A DNA stretch of 64,000 nt from contig RPGO01000028.1 in assembly GCA_004193545.1 (NCBI GenBank), forward strand, positions 1-64,000. The letters run 5' to 3'. This document shows positions 63,532 to 64,000 of this stretch, in pieces; the stretch's first letter is position 1, and every line of letters begins with the position of its first letter. Under the pieces are notes generated by a model. That model did no database searches. It was not told the DNA's origin and saw only the letters and a list, made by a program, of their open reading frames with translations. The position numbers and the translations under genes are program-made. The DNA comes from Candidatus Argoarchaeum ethanivorans (lineage in GTDB: Archaea; Halobacteriota; Methanosarcinia; Methanosarcinales; EX4572-44).

Positions 63532-64000
63532 GCGGTTGCAGGCTCTGTCTCATCGCTCTCGATTTTGGCGCAGTTTCTGAGCGTTTGCCCCTCTGTGCCT
63601 GCATTCACCGTAACATTCAGCATCACGCATGTTTCTCCCACTCCTGCTTGAACCGTTCCGATATCCCATGTGACGTTACGCGTACCTGCGTCATAGCTTC
63701 CGCCATCCGAAGCCGAGTCGAAGGTCACGCCAGCGGGAAGCGTGACGTTGATCGTGACGTTGTGCACAGCCACTGGATTTGCCAGGTTGTCATAGCAGAT
63801 CGTGTAGGTGATCGTATCGCCCAGGTTAACGCAGTCACCAACATCATCGGTTTTGCTGAAGTTGAGCGATATCAGTGGGCAATCATCAAGTGGATCGGCG
63901 TCTTCACTTCCGGCACTTCCCGATATGGTGTAGTCACCTATTCCTCCAGGCGGAGGAAACCAGTAGTTTCCTGTCCAGTTGTTATTTGTTCCATTATCCA
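63396..64000 (-). CDS. DUF11-domain surface protein with C-terminal anchor, 5' end beyond right edge
   Basis: Open to the right edge; about 200 codons are in the window. From the edge inward: Asn/Gly-rich beta-helix ending (NNWTGNYWFPPPGGIGDYTI) as in NosD/PKD-like surface proteins, then a DUF11-type beta-sandwich (FSKTDDVGDCVNLGDTITYT, VHNVTINVTLPAGVTFDSAS, GETCVMLNVTVNAG), then TVEPKPVPALTPIGMLAL and RRRED. The anchor is shared almost word for word with the 61.4-kb gene. It is likely an extracellular, membrane-anchored adhesin or S-layer-associated protein. An internal ATG at 63773 is not the true start because the frame and domain continue upstream. Confidence 0.88.
   Translation of the reverse strand, partial: DNGTNNNWTGNYWFPPPGGIGDYTISGSAGSEDADPLDDCPLISLNFSKTDDVGDCVNLGDTITYTICYDNLANPVAVHNVTINVTLPAGVTFDSASDGGSYDAGTRNVTWDIGTVQAGVGETCVMLNVTVNAGTEGQTLRNCAKIESDETEPATACEDTQVVYTVEPKPVPALTPIGMLALIGVVGLVLILGTIRRRED

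Overview
The window comes from a euryarchaeal chromosome, most likely a relative of Methanosarcinales or an ANME / GoM-Arc1-type lineage. The evidence is archaeal translation and transcription genes (L10e, aIF2-beta fused to a TRAM domain, aEF1-beta, TFS, archaeal ThrRS and LeuRS, RPA), an intron-bearing tRNA-Tyr, a tRNA-Trp whose intron carries box C/D motifs, coenzyme F420 synthesis (CofD), the nitrogen regulator NrpR, and a heterodisulfide-reductase (Hdr) operon. No mcr, nif or rRNA genes are present, so the exact lineage is inference.

Layout. 1-3.4 kb: an edge gene, an integrase remnant, argH and an IS3 scrap. 3.4-10.5 kb: clpB and a giant TPR-Hsp70-TPR-trypsin fusion in one orientation. 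10.6-12.3 kb: rpl10e, eif2b and gcvH. 12.3-13.6 kb: an IS630-derived snap-back element that cut a NosD-like surface gene, plus palindromic repeats. 13.6-24.1 kb: thrS, cofD, redox genes, two decayed genes, nrpR, a DUF59-CooT-TrmO operon and nadX. 24.2-26.8 kb: a 1.1-kb imperfect inverted duplication of the PUA-gene/leuS region. 26.3-32.2 kb: leuS, an orphan MoxR ATPase and a membrane NTPase-TPR protein. 32.6-35.7 kb: IS1634-like debris and a partly duplicated ADP-ribosylglycohydrolase. 35.8-37.0 kb: Zn-ribbon, EF1-beta, two tRNAs and TFS. 37.3-44.8 kb: hdrC-hdrB-hdrA(double)-mvhD-fdhB-fdhA-like operon. 45.2-55.1 kb: two tRNAs and a GC-richer, defence-like cassette (SNF2 helicase, DUF1156 methylase, nucleotidyltransferase, DUF499 ATPase) carrying three frameshifts. 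55.7-59.8 kb: the RPA pair, tRNA-Tyr, hsp20, tRNA-Trp and pheA. 59.8-64 kb: a broken IS and two anchored surface proteins.

The Hdr operon should couple F420H2 oxidation to ferredoxin and heterodisulfide chemistry. CofD supplies part of F420. ClpB, the Hsp70-protease fusion and Hsp20 form a proteostasis theme. The strongest candidates for new biology are the Hsp70-protease fusion beside clpB and a dispersed palindromic repeat family. One copy of that family sits between two translationally coupled Hdr-operon genes, flanked by a 30-bp duplication, and preserves the coupling through a 24-codon mini-ORF. Another copy extends the pheA reading frame. All identities are from reading motifs by eye; no database search was run.
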